NCBI GenBank assembly: GCA_903928685.1
Contig: CAIYRS010000112.1
Coordinates: 1-64,000, forward strand
DNA length: 64,000 nucleotides
From: an uncultured Methylococcaceae bacterium
GTDB lineage: Bacteria > Pseudomonadota > Gammaproteobacteria > Methylococcales > Methylomonadaceae
Reading direction: 5' to 3'
Below are positions 60,160-64,000 of this stretch, piece by piece (positions within the stretch are counted from its first letter, which is position 1; every line of letters begins with the position of its first letter). The notes under the pieces were generated by a model that had not been told where the DNA came from, did no database searches, and saw only the letters and a list, made by a program, of their open reading frames with translations. The translations under genes and the position numbers were made by a program.

Positions 60160-60798
60160 TTATTTGGCTGAAAAAATCCATTTTTGCAATCTTTTGGTTA
60201 ATAAAGTTGCACATAGCCCTGATGGTATGCCTCCAACGACCAAGCCGATGAGACCGAAAATAGGAGCGGTTAACACTAATTCTAAGGTATTGAGACTAAG
60301 AAATGGAGTCCCAATAATCAATTGCCCTGATAAGAATCCTAAAGCAAATCGTCCAATTATTCCAAGAGTAACTCGGCGGATAATAAAGAAGTTGAGAAAT
60401 CCATAAGTGACTCCGATTGGTACTGCAACTATAAAACCTAAAACAAGAGTGAATATTTCTAGTCGCCCCCTGCTGATACACATACCTAACAGCGGATAGG
60501 CAATAGGGATTGTTACTCCGAAAACGACGGCCGACTTTAAGCAGGCTAAATACCACGGTGAAAGTACATGGTTACAATTTTCATCATCTGAGTGTTTGGC
60601 TTTTGCTGGCGAACCCTTTATGAGTTGAAAGCTTATGACGAAAATCGAAGTGAGAAACGCAACAACACCAAGCATGATTTCAATGAACTCACCACTCATT
60701 AGATATCCCATGTGCATGCAAATGAAAAAAGATGTATTCGAAGCGCAGTTCTCCCGATATTTGTGGGAGTACAAAACAGCTTTTGTACTCCAGCCCAA
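60160..60798 (-). CDS. Hypothetical multi-pass membrane protein (start uncertain; Met codons at 60717, 60711 or 60699 likelier)
   Basis: Four or more hydrophobic helices; upstream 27 codons overlap a palindromic repeat. Confidence 0.55.
   Translation of the reverse strand: MGWSTKAVLYSHKYRENCASNTSFFICMHMGYLMSGEFIEIMLGVVAFLTSIFVISFQLIKGSPAKAKHSDDENCNHVLSPWYLACLKSAVVFGVTIPIAYPLLGMCISRGRLEIFTLVLGFIVAVPIGVTYGFLNFFIIRRVTLGIIGRFALGFLSGQLIIGTPFLSLNTLELVLTAPIFGLIGLVVGGIPSGLCATLLTKRLQKWIFSAK
60766..60791. repeat. Imperfect palindrome, GGAGT..AAAACA..TTTT..ACTCC family, third copy
   Basis: ggagtacaaaacagcttttgtactcc. Confidence 0.8.
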
Positions 60799-60813
60799 AA
60801 TTTGGCAATCACA

Positions 60814-61395
60814 TTAAGCCGTAGTTAACGGACTACGCGCCGCCCGTTTCAATACATAAACAATCACCGCAGTGATACCTAAAACCAGCAGCGTTTTGGT
60901 TGGAAATTTGACTTTATGCGCCTCTTCAACACCCACCGAAAACGGAATATGGCTGTCTAAACGCTCGCCTTCGTCGACAATCGTCACATGCGCCAAATAC
61001 TCGCCAGCACCGTAATCCCTAAAATCCACGTCGCCTGTTACCGTGCCGGATTTGATTTTTGTGGGTTCTTTATAAAACACCCGTGTGCCTTCGGGTTCTT
61101 TAGTGACTTCAAATTCAACCGTTAAGTTACGCAGGCTTTTGCCTTCATAATCGAAAACCAAATTAGTTTCTTCTACGGTGGGGATAGCTTCGCAATAGCC
61201 TTTGTTATGGCTGTGTTCTGGCGTGTAAGCGGTGAAGTGCACCCGCTCATGACCGACCAAAATATTACAAGCATCGACCTCATCAGCCGGACCGCGATGG
61301 GCAAAACTCACAGATGAACATGTTAAAGCCGCTAACCACACAAAGAAAACGGCAAGGCGATGGATTAATGGGAATGACAGCATGGGGTTTTTCAT
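60814..61395 (-). CDS. Hypothetical exported protein with C-terminal TM anchor
   Basis: Signal peptide; HRGPADEVDACNILVGHERVHFTAYTPEHSHNKGYCE; C-terminal TLLVLGITAVIVYVLKRA. Confidence 0.7.
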   Translation of the reverse strand: MKNPMLSFPLIHRLAVFFVWLAALTCSSVSFAHRGPADEVDACNILVGHERVHFTAYTPEHSHNKGYCEAIPTVEETNLVFDYEGKSLRNLTVEFEVTKEPEGTRVFYKEPTKIKSGTVTGDVDFRDYGAGEYLAHVTIVDEGERLDSHIPFSVGVEEAHKVKFPTKTLLVLGITAVIVYVLKRAARSPLTTA

Positions 61396-61430
61396 GATTA
61401 GTCCCTGTTAAGTTGTGGAGAAATTTCCGC

Positions 61431-61958
61431 CTATTGCTGCTCGATTAAGGCGAAGGTTTTTTCGGGTAACGGTTTGCTTTGGGTATTTTCTAAAAAATCG
61501 CGGGCATCTTCATGCACCGCAGTCATAAAATGGATCAGGCGCATTTCTAAGCGCATTTTTTCTTCAAAATCCTCGCTTTCCCACATCGCGTTCAATAATT
61601 GCTTGGCATGGTGATGGATGGTGAACGCCATAGCTTCCGGCAATTGCGTATAGCTGCGTTGTATGGATATTTTTAGTTGCTCTAAGGATTTTAAATACTG
61701 TTTGTAATCTTTTATATCTTGTTCGCAACGGGTTTTATACATCACCAATTCGGCATCGTGCTTGGTTTGTAACAAGGTTAATTCATGCGCCAGTTCGGCA
61801 CTTTTTTTTGCCAATTGTGCGGCTAAGGCTTGTTCTTCAATAATGCGGGCATGTTTGAGCTGGTCAATTTGTGCCTGATTTGCCGATTGCCAGTGTAAAT
61901 TGGCATCTTTAATGGCATAAAACAGCGCTAGTAATCGGTTTATCGGGTTCTTTATCAT
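61431..61958 (-). CDS. Hypothetical coiled-coil protein
   Basis: 175-aa ORF overlapping the next gene by 4 nt. Confidence 0.6.
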   Translation of the reverse strand: MIKNPINRLLALFYAIKDANLHWQSANQAQIDQLKHARIIEEQALAAQLAKKSAELAHELTLLQTKHDAELVMYKTRCEQDIKDYKQYLKSLEQLKISIQRSYTQLPEAMAFTIHHHAKQLLNAMWESEDFEEKMRLEMRLIHFMTAVHEDARDFLENTQSKPLPEKTFALIEQQ

Positions 61959-62539
61959 TTCTGAGGGTTGCCGAGCAAGATGATGTGTTGTTGTAACTTT
62001 AGCAGGGCATCGCTATTGAGACTACGGTAATAAGCTTTGTTTTGTTGTTTTAAATCCTTAAAAGTCGATTTCGGTAGCTGGTTTTTAAGGCGTTGCAAAT
62101 CCTTGTCGATTGCTTTTGATAAGCGTTTTAGTTGCTTGCGGTTATCTTTGGCGAGCAGCCGATTTTTGGCGACGTTATGGAAGTAACGTAATTGCTGGGT
62201 TTTAAAGCCTAGCAATTGCTGTAGTTGGTTTTGCCTTAATTGCAAAAATAGCAGGTGGCGATAATGCCGCTGTGGCGCGGAAAAATAGCCGCGAAGGGCT
62301 TGCCACAGCGAGCGGATTAAGGCGAAGGCGGCGATGATGATAAATACCACCGATGCCAAAAACAACAGCATCAGCCCTAGCCATGTGATGGCTTCAGCGA
62401 GATAACTTAAGCGCAACCAAAACAGCAGTTTGGCGGCAACCAATAGGGCAAAAGCGAAGGCCAGCGATAATAAGGTGATTCTGATAAACAAAGGCTTTAA
62501 TCGGGCAAAATAACAATGCGCTATTGTACCCAAGGGCAT
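61955..62539 (-). CDS. Hypothetical membrane protein
   Basis: Two N-terminal TM segments; coupled to the downstream ORF. Confidence 0.6.
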   Translation of the reverse strand: MPLGTIAHCYFARLKPLFIRITLLSLAFAFALLVAAKLLFWLRLSYLAEAITWLGLMLLFLASVVFIIIAAFALIRSLWQALRGYFSAPQRHYRHLLFLQLRQNQLQQLLGFKTQQLRYFHNVAKNRLLAKDNRKQLKRLSKAIDKDLQRLKNQLPKSTFKDLKQQNKAYYRSLNSDALLKLQQHIILLGNPQK

Positions 62540-62553
62540 GCCACGTTTAACAA

Positions 62554-63066
62554 TTAATGCCCAATACCAACGGTTGATAAATTGTTCGGTTGCCGAGGTG
62601 CAGGTGTTTCTTGGTGTTGGCGCTCATGTCTGTGTGGATGGTCATCGCCACCGTTGGGATAAACAGGCACAAATTGCCGATAAGGGTAGCCATAGCCGCG
62701 ATGAATTGGCTGGTTAACAATGATCGGTTGCCTAGCCCTATGCGCCAATTCTTCCTGCGCCCTAGCGTTACGCTGTAAGGCATCGACTTCTGCTTGTTTC
62801 AGTAATTGCTCTTGCCGAGCTTGTTCGGCTTTCCTTTCTTCCGCTTCGCGGGCGGCGAAATCTTTTTCCCACGCTTGCAGGCGTTGCTGGGCTTCTGCTT
62901 GCTGTTCGGGCGTCTGTTTTTCTATCGCCAATACCTTTTGGTCGACAGCGCCTTGGTTGCAAGGCGTAGATTGATAAACCGTACCTTCTGGCAATTGGCA
63001 TTTAAAGACTTCCGCCTGATTAGGCCAAGTGATGACGGTTAAGATAAAAAACACGAGTCTGTTCAT
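62554..63066 (-). CDS. DUF4124-like exported protein (start at 63066)
   Basis: MNRLVFFILTVITWPNQAEVFKCQLPEGTVYQSTPCNQGAVDQKVL resembles DUF4124, then an A/E/Q-rich region. Confidence 0.75.
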   Translation of the reverse strand: MNRLVFFILTVITWPNQAEVFKCQLPEGTVYQSTPCNQGAVDQKVLAIEKQTPEQQAEAQQRLQAWEKDFAAREAEERKAEQARQEQLLKQAEVDALQRNARAQEELAHRARQPIIVNQPIHRGYGYPYRQFVPVYPNGGDDHPHRHERQHQETPAPRQPNNLSTVGIGH

Positions 63067-63100
63067 AATTACCTCGGCATAAATGAAAAGGTCGAATGGG

Positions 63101-64000
63101 TTAGTGGCTTTTTTCGTTAGTTTGTTGTTTTCCGGCAATTAAAATCCGCACCAAGTTGCGTAAGCCATCAGAAGAAATCGATAACCCAAATGGCGAGCCA
63201 ATCGCATCCAGCTCATACATCACATCGGTGGCGGCAATAAACGTTAAATATTGCAAGGCTTGGGCTTCCGGTAATTGTTTCGCCAAAGTACGTAATACTG
63301 GAGACAAGTTATCCCACGTTTCCGTAAAGAAAACCCGCACCGGGTCTTCGCCATTGGCATCGTGGTCTTTTAAGCCAGCATGGAAGGCGCGTTCAGAGGA
63401 AGCCAGAATGGTTTTTAAGCTGCTCCGCAGTTCTTTAGAATCGCTATCTTTACTGGCTTGTTCCATGGTTTTTGTTAAGAAACCATGCCATTGTTGCCAT
63501 AACTGCTGGGATTGTTTTTCTTCACTGGCGGTTAACGCCGCTGCTTTGTTGGGAAGGCTGACTTTAGTCGGCGCATCAAAACTAAAACTGACGGCGATGT
63601 TATGGTCGTTGGCGGTTGCGCTGGCAAACTTTAAGCTTTCCACAGTGGGCTTTATATCTGCCGCATAAGCAGGGGATACATACTGGCCTAAGGTGTGTTC
63701 AATATCGGCCTGCGATTTTTTTAAATCGATAGCCAAGGCCGCTAATTTGGGTTCAGCCACTTTTCTTAACAAGTCTTGGAGTTTGGCGATTTCCAATGGC
63801 CTGCCTTGTTGGTCGTAAGCCGTCACTTTGGTTACGGGTAAATTTAATACGCTGCCGTCGGCGCTTAAGGTTGGCTGTTGAAAAGTTTCCAATTCGCCAA
63901 TCCATTTCAATACCGTGACACATTGCCCGCCAAATTCGGTGCTGAATTGCGCGGCAACATGGTTTTGCATTCTAAGTTGCCCATCTTGACCGCCAATTTG
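63101..64000 (-). CDS. Hypothetical protein, truncated by the window edge
   Basis: Frame stays open upstream of Met at 63970 to the window end (QIGGQDGQLRMQNHV...). Confidence 0.65.
   Translation of the reverse strand, partial: QIGGQDGQLRMQNHVAAQFSTEFGGQCVTVLKWIGELETFQQPTLSADGSVLNLPVTKVTAYDQQGRPLEIAKLQDLLRKVAEPKLAALAIDLKKSQADIEHTLGQYVSPAYAADIKPTVESLKFASATANDHNIAVSFSFDAPTKVSLPNKAAALTASEEKQSQQLWQQWHGFLTKTMEQASKDSDSKELRSSLKTILASSERAFHAGLKDHDANGEDPVRVFFTETWDNLSPVLRTLAKQLPEAQALQYLTFIAATDVMYELDAIGSPFGLSISSDGLRNLVRILIAGKQQTNEKSH

Overview
This 64 kb window looks like gammaproteobacterial chromosome; gene content and repeat style suggest a Methylococcales-like methanotroph, but that is only inference. 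Most of it is housekeeping operons: birA-coaX, yajC-secDF, ndk-rlmN-pilF-hisS-yfgM-bamB-der, tpx, oadG-oadA-oadB, mtgA, queG, kup, two tandem nhaD genes, an RND efflux locus, prfB with its programmed +1 frameshift, lysS, clpB, zipA-smc, and one tRNA-Arg(CCT). Accessory candidates are: (1) a translationally coupled P-loop ATPase + TPR gene pair with near-identical TPR units, next to the tRNA (19.9-22.6 kb); (2) an overlapping HEPN-like + unknown-partner pair between prfB and lysS (50.2-51.1 kb); (3) a small secreted protein with three KYPAAxFQPxVIY repeats (23 kb); (4) an RTX-like solenoid protein beside a secreted beta-helix protein (29-33 kb); (5) several dispersed palindromic repeat families, including nested hairpin elements with locus-specific arms (37.8, 47.5, 48.5 kb) and a GGAGTnnAAAACATGTTTTnnACTCC palindrome family (33.4, 37.7, 60.8 kb). 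I saw no CRISPR array, transposase, integrase or rRNA. All function calls come from reading the translations; no database search was run.
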